Origin: Pseudomonas sp. P5_109
Lineage (GTDB): Bacteria; Pseudomonadota; Gammaproteobacteria; Pseudomonadales; Pseudomonadaceae
Assembly: GCF_034009455.1 (NCBI RefSeq)
Contig: NZ_CP125380.1
Coordinates: 1,405,001 to 1,469,000 of the forward strand
Direction: 5' to 3'
DNA: 64,000 nucleotides
Shown here piece by piece: positions 55,236-64,000 of the stretch (positions within the stretch are counted from its first letter, which is position 1; each line of letters opens with the position of its first letter). The translations under genes and the position numbers were made by a program. The notes beneath the pieces were generated by a model. It saw only the letters and a list, made by a program, of their open reading frames with translations, ran no database searches and had not been told where the DNA came from.

Positions 55236-57434
55236 TTAGTGAGCGGTCTTGCCCGTATGGTTATTCAACGAAATAACCTTGGTCTTGCCAATGCGGTGAC
55301 GGTAGATCTCGCGCAGATACTTGATCGATTTCTTCACGCAATCCCGGGACAGGCGGATGTCATTGATCGAGACAAATTTTTCCTTGTCGTTGATCAGCTC
55401 ACGGTACTTCTTCTCGTACATCGGCTTGATCGCGTACCAGTTGGTATCGAGGATCTTCGCCGGGTTCTCGAATTCGTTGAGCAACTCGTCGATCCGGTCT
55501 TCATCGAACTGTTCGTTGATGATGAAGTCCAGGATCGAGTTGTCCAGGGTCTCGTCGAAGCGGTACGGGTTTTTCGCGAAGCAGCGCTTGATGAAGGCCA
55601 CGATCAGCGTCAGGAAGTCGTCCGACAGGCATGGGCTCTTGGCGATCAGAGTGGTCAGCGACAGGTTGGCCGAGGCGCCGATCACCAGCGCGTAGCGCTT
55701 GAGTGTGGTGTTGGGGAACAGGCTGTTGAGGTGAGTCTTCAACCGGTTCAGGTCCATGTAGGACAGCTTGTAGTCCTTCGGCAAGGAAACGATCGACACC
55801 ACCGACGAGCAATTCTTGAAGAAGTGCAGGTCATGCAGGGCCGCCGCGTCGTAACCGGAGTTCTTGTACTGCTCCAGCGACGCGCGATAGCGCTTGGACT
55901 CGATCGGCAACAGGCTGATGCCTTCGATGGCCTGGGTGACCTTGTTGAAGTGCGGCAGGTCGATCGAGCGGAAGAACAGGTCGTCGATATTCAGGCGCTG
56001 CGGCTCTTTCTCGAACACCTTGAACTTGTCGCTGCTCGGCGGTGGGGTTTCCGGCACCACGGACTCGGCATAGGCAATTGCCACCGGGCCAGCCAGGCTC
56101 ATGAACAGGTCGTTGGCGTCCAGGCGGATGGTTTCGCCGATGTCGATTCCGGCACGACGGAAATAGTTCTGGTCGTAGTCGGTGGTCACCGCCTGGGCCG
56201 TCAGAATGTTGAAGATCTGCTGCGAGATGTATTGGTTGGCATGCTTTTCCATGGCATTGACATCAATGTTCTGGATATTGCCGTCATCGTTCTCTTCGGC
56301 GTAACGCATGATGTCGTTGGAGATCAGCATCATCGCGTTCCATGGGCGGATACGGCCCATGACGCTGGCTTCGCTGCTGTCTTCGTTGGCGAAGTTGTAG
56401 GAGAAGTCCCACTCTTCCGACAGGTATTTGCACAGCAGACGGCCGGCGTTGATGTGCAGCGCTTCGGACATTTCACTGCGGTGGTCGGAAATGTTCGGCA
56501 GCACGCAGATGCCACTGGTGAAGATCGGTTCGAAGACGAAGGAGTGGCCGCTCTTGCTGTCGTGCTCGTCCATCGGCTTGGTGTCGAACGTCTTGTTCAT
56601 GTACGAGTGCTGCTGGGCCAGGCCGAATTCCGAGGCCATGCCCGAGCCGGTACCGCCGCCGGCACTGAAGATCGAGAAATACAGGCGCGACTGGTTGGCC
56701 TTGATACCGCAGCTGTCGATCAGGTACGAGTGAATCATTTTCCAGTCAGGGCTGGAGAAACGCTGGGTGTCCTTGTTCAGGATGATCTTGGCCAGGTACT
56801 GGCCGAGGATCGGCGCGTTACCGGCGCCACCGGCGTGGACTTCCGACAAGTCCATGATTTTCATCTTGCTGTAGTCGCGCAGGAATCCGCTTTTTTCGCC
56901 CTTGCGCGAGAAGCGGATGCGTCCGGCGATGTCCTTGTCCAGGTCACCGAGCATCACCAGCGGTTCGACCAGAAACACCGGCTTGGTGTTCTTGTTCTGG
57001 CCCAGGCGCAGGTTGTTGCGGATCCACTGGGCCGGGCTGTAGCCCTTTTCGGCAAAGCGCTTGTCCGGCGACAGGCGATCTTCGTTGTTGAATTCGTTGA
57101 GGTAGAACTTGCGGGCGTTGTACACCAGCTCCGCCACGTCCAGCGCAATGTTCGAGCCGCAACGGCCCAGGCCGATCAGGCACACCGACGGGAATTCCTG
57201 ATCGTTGTGCTGTTCGCTGTCGCCTTCCAGGTGCGGTGCGCGCGGGAACACCATGTCGCGCAGGCCGTCGAGGTTGTCGAGGATGCGGTCGGTGTTGGTT
57301 TCGGTGAAGTACAGGTATTGCTGGGTCGCCAACGGGCGCGATTGAATCAACGGCTTCGGTGATGACGGGCTGTTGGCCGCGGGGCTCAACGTCAGATCGG
57401 TTACCGCAGTGGCCGGGTTGTTTTTAGAAGTCAT
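55236..57434 (-). CDS. Large tubulin/FtsZ-superfamily protein
   Basis: A 732-residue protein with the loop set of the tubulin/FtsZ GTPases: T1-like GLGRCGSN (88-95, close to the GQCGNQ loop of eukaryotic tubulins), T3-like AGGAGNAPILG (201-211, compare GAGANPEVG of FtsZ), the signature GGGTGSG (259-265), and a T7-like RLDANDL (437-443) with the two Asp that activate GTP in the neighbouring subunit. The FtsZ-like GTPase core is spread over about 80-460, with insertions, and a further 270 residues have no recognised domain. No transmembrane segment. Similar proteins are known as the Pfam 'Tubulin-like' group, which has no clear function. It is not the cell-division FtsZ, which lies in the dcw cluster. 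Lone gene. Confidence 0.8.
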   Translation of the reverse strand: MTSKNNPATAVTDLTLSPAANSPSSPKPLIQSRPLATQQYLYFTETNTDRILDNLDGLRDMVFPRAPHLEGDSEQHNDQEFPSVCLIGLGRCGSNIALDVAELVYNARKFYLNEFNNEDRLSPDKRFAEKGYSPAQWIRNNLRLGQNKNTKPVFLVEPLVMLGDLDKDIAGRIRFSRKGEKSGFLRDYSKMKIMDLSEVHAGGAGNAPILGQYLAKIILNKDTQRFSSPDWKMIHSYLIDSCGIKANQSRLYFSIFSAGGGTGSGMASEFGLAQQHSYMNKTFDTKPMDEHDSKSGHSFVFEPIFTSGICVLPNISDHRSEMSEALHINAGRLLCKYLSEEWDFSYNFANEDSSEASVMGRIRPWNAMMLISNDIMRYAEENDDGNIQNIDVNAMEKHANQYISQQIFNILTAQAVTTDYDQNYFRRAGIDIGETIRLDANDLFMSLAGPVAIAYAESVVPETPPPSSDKFKVFEKEPQRLNIDDLFFRSIDLPHFNKVTQAIEGISLLPIESKRYRASLEQYKNSGYDAAALHDLHFFKNCSSVVSIVSLPKDYKLSYMDLNRLKTHLNSLFPNTTLKRYALVIGASANLSLTTLIAKSPCLSDDFLTLIVAFIKRCFAKNPYRFDETLDNSILDFIINEQFDEDRIDELLNEFENPAKILDTNWYAIKPMYEKKYRELINDKEKFVSINDIRLSRDCVKKSIKYLREIYRHRIGKTKVISLNNHTGKTAH

Positions 57435-57630
57435 TGTTCGCCATCTACCTGGGCTGATTGGTTGGCCGACTCACTGTCGTCGAACCGTCACGGAATACAA
57501 TCGCGTCTTTTTTCAGCGCGTACTTGGACCATGCCTTGGTCTTTTGCCTGAGCATTGCTCGGAGTGAATCCTTTCCTAAGTCATGATGGATCGGCCAATA
57601 TTTGGCGATCTTTAATCAAAAGGAGGCTAA

Positions 57631-58527
57631 ATGATGTCAACGCTACCTTCGTTGGGGTTTGCCGGGATCGGCCTGATGGGGTTGCCGATGTGCCAGCGCC
57701 TGCTGGCCGCGGGTTATCCGCTGGTGGTATGGAATCGCAACCCGGACAAGTGCAAGCCGCTGGTGGAAGCTGGCGCACGCCAGGTCGCCAGCCCGGCCGA
57801 ACTGTGCCAGCACGCTGACGTGGTGATGTTGTGCCTGGCGGATACGGCTGTCGTGCGCGAGGTAGTGTTCGGCCCGGCGGGCATTGTCGAGGGGGCAAAA
57901 AAAGGCCAGCTGCTGGTGGATTTTTCCAGTCTGGAGCCCAACGCCACGCGAGAAATGGCCGCCGAACTCGCCGGTAAAACCGGCATGGGCTGGCTCGACA
58001 CGCCGGTGTCCGGCGGTGTGGTTGGGGCGCAAGCCGGGAGCCTGGCGATCATGGTGGGTGGTGATGTGCAGGATCTGCAGCGCGTCCGGCCTGTGCTGTT
58101 GAACCTGGGGCAACGTGTGACGCACATGGGCGGCGTCGGGGCAGGGCAGGTGACCAAGGCGTGCAACCAGATGATCGTCGCCTGCAATGCCTTGGTGATT
58201 GCCGAAGTGGTCGCTTTGGCGGAACGTTCCGGGGTTGATGCCAGCCTGATCGCCGAAGCTCTGGCGGGCGGCTTTGCCGATTCCAAACCCTTGCAGTTCC
58301 TGGCCCCGCAGATGGCTGAAAACCGTTTCGAGCCGATCAAGTGGCACGTGCGCACGTTGCTCAAGGATCTGGATGCAGCGGTGAAGTTTTCCCGTGAGCA
58401 AGGCTCGGCGACACCGATCAGCGGTCTGGCCGCGCAGTTGATGCGCTTGCATGGGAGTCAGGGTTTCCTTGAAAAGGACCCCTCTACATTAGTGCAGATG
58501 TACCGTGAGCCAGACTCAGCGTCGTGA
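57631..58527 (+). CDS. 3-hydroxyisobutyrate dehydrogenase family oxidoreductase
   Basis: A 298-residue NAD(P)-dependent beta-hydroxyacid dehydrogenase. LGFAGIGLMGLPMCQRLLAAGY is the dinucleotide loop; DTPVSGGVVGAQAG is the substrate loop; GAGQVTKACNQMI contains the catalytic Lys. Close relatives act on tartronate semialdehyde or glyoxylate. Two adjacent ATGs follow AAGGAGG; the second (57634) has the better spacing. The last 44 bases overlap the 3' end of the convergent MHYT-GGDEF-EAL gene. Confidence 0.93.
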   Translation: MMSTLPSLGFAGIGLMGLPMCQRLLAAGYPLVVWNRNPDKCKPLVEAGARQVASPAELCQHADVVMLCLADTAVVREVVFGPAGIVEGAKKGQLLVDFSSLEPNATREMAAELAGKTGMGWLDTPVSGGVVGAQAGSLAIMVGGDVQDLQRVRPVLLNLGQRVTHMGGVGAGQVTKACNQMIVACNALVIAEVVALAERSGVDASLIAEALAGGFADSKPLQFLAPQMAENRFEPIKWHVRTLLKDLDAAVKFSREQGSATPISGLAAQLMRLHGSQGFLEKDPSTLVQMYREPDSAS

Positions 58528-60712
58528 CGGTATAGGCATGCTTGCGCTGGTTGATTTCGTTCAGTACCGGAAGCAACTCGGCCAGCGGCACCGGCCGACT
58601 GAGCAAATAGCCCTGAACGAAATCACAGCCATGGTCTTCCAGGAACTGGTATTGCTCGAAGGTTTCGACCCCTTCGGTGACCACTTGCAGTTGCAGGGTA
58701 TGGGCCATGACGATAATCGCCTGGACAATCTCCATGTCCTGGGTGGCCTTGGGGATGTCCTGGATGAACGAGCGGTCGATTTTCAGCGTGTTGAGCGGCA
58801 GGCGCTTGAGGTAGGCCAGGGATGAATAGCCGGTGCCGAAGTCATCGATCGACAGCGACACGCCGAGGGCGCGAATCTGTCGCAGCAACACCAGTGTGTT
58901 GGCGATATTGCCCATCAGGGCGTTTTCCGTGACTTCCAGTTCCAGCCGATGGGGCGCCACACCGGCGGCCCGCAATGCGTACTCGATTTCATCGGCCAGT
59001 TCTTCGCGCGCGAGGTTCAGGGGTGAGCAATTCACGGCGATCTTGAGCTCTTCACAGCCCTGGCGCGACAACTCGCCCAGATCCTCGCAGGCCTTGCGCA
59101 GCACCCAATTGTCCAGTTCGGCGATCAGGCCGTTGGCCTCGGCGATGGCGATGAAACGATCCGGTACGAGGAAACCGTGGACCGGGTGCTGCCAGCGGAT
59201 CAATGCTTCGAGTTTGCTGACCTGGCCGGTCTTGAGGTCATAGATCGGCTGGTAGTAGAGCATCAGGCCGGTGTCTTCACGCAGGGCATGGCGCAACTCT
59301 TCTTCCAGTTGCAGCTCAAGTGTGGCGCGGGTTTTCAGGTTGGCACTGAAAAAGTTCAGGCCGTTGCGGCCGCTGCCCTTGGACTGATACAGCGCCAGGT
59401 CGGCGTTCTTCAACAGTTCCTCACACGTCTTGCCGTCTTCCGGAAACAGGCTGATGCCGATGCTGGTGGTCATGACCATGCGCCGGCCAGCCAGCTCGAT
59501 GGGCTCTTTCATTTTCAGCATGATGCGTTGGGCCATCTGTCGCGCTTCGTCACGATCATTCAGATCGATGAGCAGGCAGAACTCGTCACCGCCGAAGCGT
59601 GCGACCACATCCTCATGACTGCGAATCGAGCTCTTGATGTGCCCGGCAAGCACTTTGAGCAGTTCATCGCCGGCATCGTGGCCAAGGCTGTCGTTGATCC
59701 GCTTGAAATGGTCGATGTCCAGGAACAGCACCGCCAGCATCCCGCCTTCGTTGGTTTTCTCGATGAGCTTTTCGGCGAAGATCTGGTTGAATCCGCGGCG
59801 GTTGATCAGGTTGGTCAGCGGGTCATAGTGCGCCACCTGTTGCAGCGACATGCGCGCCTGGTCCAGTTGGCTGAGCAGGGAGTTGACCCGTTGCAGGTCA
59901 TGGTCCTTGTGTTGCAGTTTCTTGTCCGCCAGCGCCGCGCTGATGCTGCTGCCGATAATCAGCAGGGTCATGACCGTCACGGTCAGCGCCAGTTGCAGGT
60001 GACTGTGCTCGCCGGTCTGCGTTGGCAGACTGCCGCTGGGCAGCACCAGGTTGAAGGCGGCCATGGCAGTGAGGTGCATGCTGAGGATGCCCGCGCCGAG
60101 CAACAGGCTGGCGCAGTATTTGAAGAGCTGATGCAGCATCCCGGCGCCGTCGCGCAGATACCGTGCCAGCAACAAGGCTGCCAGCGCGGCACCGATCGCA
60201 ATCGCGATGGAAAGGGCAAATAGGCCCGGATGATAATAGACCGAGGCATTGGAGTGCATGGCCGTCATGCCCACGTAATGCATGGTTGCGATACCCAGGC
60301 CGACCCCGATCGATGCCTTGAAGCACTGTTGCAGACTCAAGTCCGGGAGACTGAGGGTATGCATTGCCAGCCACGCGGCGAGCAGTGCGATGGTCAGCGA
60401 GAACACCGTGACAGGCAATTGGTAGTGAAGATCGATGGGTGCCTGGAAGGCCAGCATCCCGACAAAGTGCATGGCCCAGATTCCACCCGCCAGGCACGCG
60501 CTACCCACCCAGCGCCAGAGCGTCTGGGACGCGGATTTTTCCGCATGAGCAACCCGTTCGGCCATGTCCAGTGTCGCGAAACAGCCGACGCAGGCGACCA
60601 GATAAGCCAGCAGCACCAGAAACGGGTCATGTGTGCAATCGAGTATGACCTGTCCACTCTCTGGTAGCTCGGTAATGAAATGCAGACCAAGCCACTCCAT
60701 AGCATGCCCCAT
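58484..60712 (-). CDS. MHYT-GGDEF-EAL cyclic-di-GMP protein
   Basis: A 742-residue inner-membrane protein. Seven hydrophobic helices of the MHYT domain (about 15-255) carry the motifs WAMHFVGM, ATMHYVGM and LSMHLTAM, thought to bind copper and sense O2, CO or NO. The GGDEF domain has an intact RFGGDEF, and the EAL domain an intact LEALIRW and DDFGTGYSSL, so both synthase and phosphodiesterase sites look functional. P. aeruginosa NbdA and MucR have the same architecture. A start four codons later (MEWLGL) is possible. Confidence 0.93.
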   Translation of the reverse strand: MGHAMEWLGLHFITELPESGQVILDCTHDPFLVLLAYLVACVGCFATLDMAERVAHAEKSASQTLWRWVGSACLAGGIWAMHFVGMLAFQAPIDLHYQLPVTVFSLTIALLAAWLAMHTLSLPDLSLQQCFKASIGVGLGIATMHYVGMTAMHSNASVYYHPGLFALSIAIAIGAALAALLLARYLRDGAGMLHQLFKYCASLLLGAGILSMHLTAMAAFNLVLPSGSLPTQTGEHSHLQLALTVTVMTLLIIGSSISAALADKKLQHKDHDLQRVNSLLSQLDQARMSLQQVAHYDPLTNLINRRGFNQIFAEKLIEKTNEGGMLAVLFLDIDHFKRINDSLGHDAGDELLKVLAGHIKSSIRSHEDVVARFGGDEFCLLIDLNDRDEARQMAQRIMLKMKEPIELAGRRMVMTTSIGISLFPEDGKTCEELLKNADLALYQSKGSGRNGLNFFSANLKTRATLELQLEEELRHALREDTGLMLYYQPIYDLKTGQVSKLEALIRWQHPVHGFLVPDRFIAIAEANGLIAELDNWVLRKACEDLGELSRQGCEELKIAVNCSPLNLAREELADEIEYALRAAGVAPHRLELEVTENALMGNIANTLVLLRQIRALGVSLSIDDFGTGYSSLAYLKRLPLNTLKIDRSFIQDIPKATQDMEIVQAIIVMAHTLQLQVVTEGVETFEQYQFLEDHGCDFVQGYLLSRPVPLAELLPVLNEINQRKHAYTVTTLSLAHGTSALM

Positions 60713-60847
60713 CGTTATCCCTCAGGCCGACGCAAGGAGCGCCAACGAATGTCTTGGAGTATAGAGGGCATGGATGGAGCGCAAGCGGTAGTGGCACATT
60801 GGCGCCAATGATTTTGACATTAGCCTAATAGCGATTAGTGCTATTAC

Positions 60848-61213
60848 TCAGGCGATTTGCTTCTGAGGCGTCTCGAACGCAGGTTGCAGTGCCGGCAAGC
60901 CGAAAGCGGCACGGGCCGCATCGCAATCGGGATTGGCCAGGCCATCTTCCCAGGAAGCCTCGAACTCCCGGCAGGTGCTGGAGCGTTTTTCATAAATCGA
61001 GCACTGCACCGTACTGCCGACATCTCCCACCAGGCTGGTGCAGCGCACGGGTTTGCAGCCGGTGCCGATCATCGCGACCCGGCTGGGGCTGATCGGCTCG
61101 ACAAGCTCATCGGGTACCGTCCCTCCGGACGAGGCGCATTCACCCCAGAAAAATGACACGCGAAAATGAGAACAGCAGGCACCGCAATTCAGACACGGAC
61201 TGGCTTCGGACAT
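60848..61213 (-). CDS. YkgJ family cysteine-cluster protein
   Basis: A 121-residue protein with the YkgJ/UPF0153 cluster: CLNCGACCSHF near the N-terminus, then single Cys in GECAS, GTGCKPVRCTSL, VQCSIYEKRSSTCREF and NPDCDAAR. These probably bind zinc or an Fe-S cluster. Function unknown. It is read toward the MHYT gene, with an AT-rich gap of 135 bases between. Confidence 0.9.
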   Translation of the reverse strand: MSEASPCLNCGACCSHFRVSFFWGECASSGGTVPDELVEPISPSRVAMIGTGCKPVRCTSLVGDVGSTVQCSIYEKRSSTCREFEASWEDGLANPDCDAARAAFGLPALQPAFETPQKQIA

Positions 61214-61587
61214 GGGCGATTATCGTAAGGAGGAGTGGAAACGCAGGGGGGGAGCAAGGGCGCTATTCTAGGCTTCGCCAACGGCTTGGGAAGGGGGGGC
61301 GAAAGGTATTTTTCATCGACCTGACGGACTGCGAAATATCCGTCATTAGAACGCTTTGCCCCTGTGGGAGCGGGCTTGCTCGCGAAAGCGTCGGGTCAGT
61401 CAATGTAATGGGTGAATGACACACCGCATTCGCGAGCAAGTCGAATCGTCGCACCGCCGCTCCCACAGGGTGTGCACCATGGGCAGGTATCAGCCTGGCG
61501 AATAATGAAAGACAGTCGTGCCTGGCCTGTCTAGATTGCAAAGTCCGGGGGCAGTGACGCCCCAATAACAATAAAAGAGACGGACCC
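61214..61587. other. Intergenic region upstream of the MFS gene
   Basis: This 374-base region contains a type A REP pair (61363-61468) and the MFS leader; nothing else gene-like was seen. Confidence 0.5.
61363..61468. repeat. REP element pair, type A, one arm a variant
   Basis: Left arm CTGTGGGAGCGGGCTTGCTC is canonical. The right arm is the interrupted form, TTCGCGAGCAAGTC, then GAATCGTCGCACCGCC, then GCTCCCACAG, as at 7264-7305. The spacer holds ATGACACACCGCA. Confidence 0.8.
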
Positions 61588-62937
61588 ATGCAGAACTCGA
61601 CCCAAGCGGCCAATGCCTGGCGCATCCTGTTCCTGTTGTTCCTGGCCAACCTGTTCAATTTTTTCGACCGCACCATCCCGGCCATCATCATCGAGCCCAT
61701 TCGCATGGAATGGCACCTCAGTGACTTCCAGTTGGGGATCATCGGTACCGCGTTCACTATCGTCTACGCCATTGCCGGCTTGCCTTTGGGGCGCATGGCC
61801 GATACCGGTTCGCGCAGCAAACTGATGGGGTGGGGGCTGGCGGTCTGGAGCGGGCTGACCGCCGTCAACGGCATGGTGGGCAGTTTCTGGAGCTTCCTGA
61901 TCGTGCGCATGGGTATCGGCATCGGCGAGGCCAGCTACGCGCCGGCCGCCAACTCGCTGATCGGCGACCTGTTTCCGGCGCACCGTCGGGCGCGGGCCAT
62001 GGGCATCTTCATGCTCGGCTTGCCCTTGGGGCTGTTGCTGGCGTTCTTCACCATCGGCGCGATGGTCAAGGCCTTCGATAGCTGGCGCGCGCCGTTCTTT
62101 ATTGCGGCGGTACCCGGGCTGATCCTCGCGATCTTCATGTTTTTCATCAAGGAGCCGAAACGCGGCGCCGCCGAGAGCGTCCAGGTGTCGCAGGAACACA
62201 TCGACCGGCCGATCCGCCGGGTGTTGGCTGTACCGACCTTCCTGTGGTTGGTGATGGCGGGCCTGTGTTTCAACTTCGCCACCTATGCCTGCAACTCGTT
62301 CCTGGTGCCGATGCTACAGCGTTATTTCCTGATGCCATTGCAGGAAGCCGCGGTCGCCACCGGGATTATTGTCGGCGTGACCGGGCTGGTCGGCCTGACC
62401 CTCGGTGGCTGGATCGCGGACAAGATTCACCAGCGGATCGCCAACGGGCGGCTGTTGTTTGCTGCCTTCAGCCTGGTGATCTCGACGGTCTGCACCGCAT
62501 GGGCACTGCATTCCGGGCGCATCGAGATCGGTGTGTTTGTTGCGGTGTTTAGCCTGGGTTGGTTGTTCGCCTACAACTTCTACACCTGCGTGTACACGGC
62601 GATTCAGGACGTGGTCGAGCCGCGCTTGCGGGCGACGGCGATGGCGCTGTTCTTTGCCGGGCTGTACCTGTTGGGCGGTGGCCTGGGGCCGGTGGTGGTC
62701 GGGGCTTTGTCCGATCACTTCGCCCACACGGCGATGCTCGCTGCGGGTGCCGAGCAGATGACTGAGGCGTTTAAAGCGGTCGGCCTGCACGATGCGATGT
62801 ACCTGATTCCGGTGGCGCTGTTGTTCACCGTGGTGTTTCTGTTCCTGGCTTCGCGGTGTTTCGTGCGCGATGCCAAGCGGATGAAGGAAGGGTTGGTGGC
62901 GGTGGTTGAGCCTGAAGGTTCTGCGGTGACTGCTTAA
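61588..62937 (+). CDS. MFS transporter (spinster-like)
   Basis: A 449-residue, 12-helix transporter. The opening FLLFLANLFNFFDRTIPAIIIEPI and the loop GRMADTGSRSKLMGWG match the Spns/ProP-like MFS group for organic solutes, with motif A-like GGWIADKIHQR in the middle. The substrate is unknown. Preceded by a REP pair and followed by another, it looks like a single-gene unit. Confidence 0.9.
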   Translation: MQNSTQAANAWRILFLLFLANLFNFFDRTIPAIIIEPIRMEWHLSDFQLGIIGTAFTIVYAIAGLPLGRMADTGSRSKLMGWGLAVWSGLTAVNGMVGSFWSFLIVRMGIGIGEASYAPAANSLIGDLFPAHRRARAMGIFMLGLPLGLLLAFFTIGAMVKAFDSWRAPFFIAAVPGLILAIFMFFIKEPKRGAAESVQVSQEHIDRPIRRVLAVPTFLWLVMAGLCFNFATYACNSFLVPMLQRYFLMPLQEAAVATGIIVGVTGLVGLTLGGWIADKIHQRIANGRLLFAAFSLVISTVCTAWALHSGRIEIGVFVAVFSLGWLFAYNFYTCVYTAIQDVVEPRLRATAMALFFAGLYLLGGGLGPVVVGALSDHFAHTAMLAAGAEQMTEAFKAVGLHDAMYLIPVALLFTVVFLFLASRCFVRDAKRMKEGLVAVVEPEGSAVTA

Positions 62938-62939
62938 CC

Positions 62940-63035
62940 GCCTTCGCGAGCAAGCCCGCTCCCACAGTGGTTAGTGTTGTTCACAGGTTATGTGGTCAAC
63001 ACTAAACCTGTGGGAGCGGGCTTGCTCGCGAAGAG
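62940..63035. repeat. REP element pair, type A
   Basis: CCTTCGCGAGCAAGCCCGCT and TGTGGGAGCGGGCTTGCTCG arms in the order opposite to 43039-43128, starting three bases after the MFS stop codon. Confidence 0.88.
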
Positions 63036-63068
63036 GCCATCAGCAGCACAACTGAAATTGAATTAAAC

Positions 63069-63101
63069 AAAAAGGCCCGCATCACTGCGGGCCTTCTTTT
63101 T
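63069..63101 (-). terminator. Terminator of rapA
   Basis: AAGGCCCGC-ATCACT-GCGGGCCTT stem with T runs on both strands, 20 bases after the rapA stop codon. Confidence 0.9.
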
Positions 63102-63121
63102 AAGCAGGGTGGAGCAGGGGA

Positions 63122-64000
63122 TTAACCCGCCACCAACACCCGAATCGCTTCCAGTCGCAGCGCAGCCTTGTCGAGCATGGCCAGGCCTTGTTCGCGTTGT
63201 TTGCGCAGGGCTACCAGTTCGCTGTCGCGCACGGTCGGGTTGACCGCTTGCAACGCGGTCAGGCGCGCCAGTTCTTCATCGGTATCGGCGGCCAGGCGAC
63301 GCTGCGCCTCGGCGACACGTTCAGTGTGGCGCGGTAGGATCTTCGCTTCACCGGCGTTGATCCGCGGCGTCAACTGGTCACGCTGGGCCTGGATAAACTT
63401 GTTGGCGCTGGCACGCGGCACGCTTTCGAGTTGGTCGTTCAAGGTTTCGAACGACACGCGGGTCGACAGGTCGTTGCCGTTGGTGTCGAGCAGGCAGCGC
63501 AAGGCGGCCGGTGGCAGGTAGCGGCCCAGTTGCAGCGAGCGTGGGGCAACCACTTCGCTGACATACAGCAGTTCCAGCAACACGGTGCCCGGCTTCAGCG
63601 CCTTGTTCTTGATCAGCGCCACGGCGGTGTTGCCCATGGAACCGGACAACACCAGGTCCATGCCGCCCTGCACCATCGGGTGCTCCCAGGTGATGAACTG
63701 CATGTCTTCGCGAGACAGCGCCTGGTTACGGTCGTAGGTGATGGTCACGCCTTCGTCGTCGCCCAGGGGGAAGCTGGCGTCGAGCATTTTTTCGCTCGGC
63801 TTGAGGATCAGCGCATTTTCCGAATGGTCTTCGCTGTCGATGCCGAAGGCATCGAACAGGGTTTCCATGTAGATCGGCAGCGCGAACTGATCGTCTTGCT
63901 CAAGGATATCTTCCACCAGCGCATCGCCTTCGCCCGCGCCGCCGGAGTTCAGCTCCAGCAGACGGTCGCGACCGGTGTGCAGCTCGTCTTCCAGGCGTTC
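63122..64000 (-). CDS. rapA: RNA polymerase-associated ATPase RapA, C-terminal part
   Basis: The frame is open to the window edge and encodes the last 292 or so residues of RapA (HepA), a Swi2/Snf2-type ATPase that binds core RNA polymerase and helps recycle it after termination. The region covered is the RapA-specific C-terminal domain: the edge begins with [19 protein letters not shown], and [38 protein letters not shown] and [30 protein letters not shown] follow. The helicase motifs lie outside the window. Confidence 0.93.
   Translation of the reverse strand, partial: ERLEDELHTGRDRLLELNSGGAGEGDALVEDILEQDDQFALPIYMETLFDAFGIDSEDHSENALILKPSEKMLDASFPLGDDEGVTITYDRNQALSREDMQFITWEHPMVQGGMDLVLSGSMGNTAVALIKNKALKPGTVLLELLYVSEVVAPRSLQLGRYLPPAALRCLLDTNGNDLSTRVSFETLNDQLESVPRASANKFIQAQRDQLTPRINAGEAKILPRHTERVAEAQRRLAADTDEELARLTALQAVNPTVRDSELVALRKQREQGLAMLDKAALRLEAIRVLVAG

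Noticed and set aside
55122..57362. 746-codon frame antisense to the tubulin-like gene
   Set aside because: Val/Asp/His-rich shadow translation; the minus-strand frame has the coherent tubulin loop set.

Overview
The window reads as chromosomal DNA of a Pseudomonas of the fluorescens group. This rests on recognised proteins (kup, proS, dinB, dcd, dinG, pdxH, nhaA, the bra/liv operon, rapA), high GC coding sequence, many 'tgtgggagcgggcttgctcgcgaa'-type REP palindromes, and a gene order that, from memory, matches blocks of P. aeruginosa (kup/virJ/mprF, the OmpA-dinG-pdxH block, braC-G). No prophage, plasmid functions or CRISPR array were seen. The one clear mobile element is a complete IS4-type insertion sequence.

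Layout. 1-5.2 kb: 3' end of kup, then an aminoacyl-phosphatidylglycerol hydrolase (virJ-like) coupled to mprF. 5.5-7.2 kb: two initiator tRNA-Met genes with duplicated terminators, then dinB behind a LexA box. 7.4-13.7 kb: a lipoprotein, proS, ampG, an alkyltransferase-like protein, a DUF481 outer-membrane protein and a cold-shock protein. 14-15.5 kb: dcd and two orphan small genes. 15.6-19.8 kb: a basic amino-acid ABC transporter with an embedded zinc desuccinylase-like enzyme and a candidate sigma-54 promoter. 20-25.3 kb: ATP-dependent DNA ligase plus exonuclease (half of a four-gene repair module), then an Ntn-type acylase lipoprotein.

25.5-41.7 kb: an isochorismatase-fold hydrolase, a SEC-C/YchJ group, two tandem OmpA lipoproteins whose Shine-Dalgarno sites are buried in hairpins, a collagen-like exported protein, CopD-like protein, dinG, a secreted clan GH-A glycosidase, a serine hydrolase, a third OmpA lipoprotein with an H1-like Lys/Ala tail, pdxH, slyB and nhaA. 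41.9-47.7 kb: a PLP enzyme, an FAD protein, small envelope proteins, and an SDR/LysR divergent pair. 47.8-54.3 kb: the IS4 element, inserted with 11-bp target duplications exactly in the loop of the terminator of the branched-chain amino-acid transport operon braC-D-E-F-G. 54.7-64 kb: DUF2288 protein, a 732-residue divergent tubulin/FtsZ-superfamily protein, a beta-hydroxyacid dehydrogenase, an MHYT-GGDEF-EAL protein, a cysteine-cluster protein, an MFS transporter, and the 3' end of rapA.

The most striking items are the large tubulin/FtsZ-like gene with recognisable T1, T3, T4 and T7 loops, the paired SD-sequestering hairpins before the tandem OmpA genes, and the IS4 copy with hairpins at both ends sitting in a terminator. 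All functional statements rest on reading motifs by eye; no database search was possible.
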